A stretch of DNA of 64,000 bases, taken from NCBI RefSeq assembly GCF_021390245.1, contig NZ_JAJUXH010000002.1, positions 310,001 through 374,000 on the forward strand. Direction: 5' to 3'. Position numbers and translations under genes: made by a program. The notes beneath the pieces are model-generated. The model worked only from the letters and a program-made list of their open reading frames with translations, was not told the DNA's origin and ran no database searches. Every line of letters starts with the position of its first letter. The first letter of the stretch is position 1. This DNA is from Dyadobacter sp. CY323 (GTDB lineage Bacteria > Bacteroidota > Bacteroidia > Cytophagales > Spirosomataceae). This document shows, piece by piece, positions 63,887 through 64,000 of this stretch.

Positions 63887-64000
63887 ATGTCAAAAGGACT
63901 GATTGCAGTTATCGTCGTAGTTCTCATTCTGGGATTCGTTGGCTGCGGTAAATATAATGGCCTGGTAGGTAAAGATGAAGTCGTAAAAGAATCGTGGGCA
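63887..64000 (+). CDS. LemA family protein, partial (N-terminus only)
   Basis: The first 38 residues are present, with the frame open to the window edge. A hydrophobic N-terminal segment (GLIAVIVVVLILGFVGCG) is followed by KYNGLVGKDEVVKESWA, the family opening with the YNxLV and WA motifs. LemA proteins are membrane-anchored helical-bundle proteins of unclear function. The Cys after FVG may also be a lipobox. Confidence 0.88.
   Translation, partial: MSKGLIAVIVVVLILGFVGCGKYNGLVGKDEVVKESWA

Overview
The window reads as a chromosomal segment of a Bacteroidota member, most like the Cytophagales (Dyadobacter/Spirosoma type). The signs are a secreted protein with a type IX secretion sorting domain, a TonB-dependent receptor with an STN domain next to DUF4249 lipoproteins, a PorE-like OmpA lipoprotein, a DAHP synthase with a C-terminal chorismate mutase, promoters of the TAnnTTTG type with an upstream TTG, and starts without clear Shine-Dalgarno sequences. 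The genus is inferred from gene content only.

Layout. 1-5.1 kb (minus) is an outer-membrane uptake unit: an unknown exported protein, an STN/TonB receptor and two tandem DUF4249 lipoproteins, the last cut by the window edge. 5.3-9.9 kb holds a nucleotide-sugar epimerase, an HMG-CoA-lyase-like enzyme, an unknown helical protein, thymidine kinase and an SGNH hydrolase. 10-13.4 kb (minus) encodes two large secreted proteins, one with a T9SS C-terminal domain and one with a dockerin-like C-terminus. 13.6-18.5 kb has aroG-pheA-type DAHP synthase/chorismate mutase, proline dehydrogenase and lspA, the last meeting a convergent Ig-domain protein in a 34-bp perfect palindrome. 18.8-23.5 kb (minus) is an envelope cluster: uppS, bamA and two Skp/OmpH chaperones. 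23.7-26.7 kb (minus) is a TPR-like protein, a histidine kinase with an N-terminal pentapeptide-repeat region, and a LytTR response regulator. 26.8-34.3 kb is housekeeping: DUF1080, fasciclin, ndk, nrnA, an FKBP lipoprotein, rdgB, ppk2, a coiled-coil membrane protein and a lipoprotein.

34.4-37.7 kb (minus) is eno-ftsB-gpmI. A 1.67-kb IS1182-like element (37922..39587) lies between eno and carA. It appears to sit in the loop of the original carA terminator, and its transposase carries an in-frame amber codon before the catalytic glutamate. 39.6-60.0 kb (minus) is carA followed by the whole str-S10-spc-alpha ribosomal region: rpsL-rpsG, fusA, rpsJ, rplC through rpsD with secY, map, infA and rpmJ, then rpoA-rplQ. 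Intrinsic terminators and dedicated promoters cut this region into separate units at places where many bacteria have one operon. 60.4-64 kb (plus) has the PorE-like lipoprotein, a divergent and C-terminally short cryptochrome/photolyase, and the start of a LemA gene.

No tRNA, rRNA, CRISPR array, prophage or defence island was seen. I did not find a convincing new multi-gene system. The most unusual items are the shared stop-codon palindrome at lspA, the IS in the carA terminator, the pentapeptide-repeat sensor kinase, the segmented ribosomal region, a possible dockerin/cohesin-like secreted pair, and the divergent cryptochrome.
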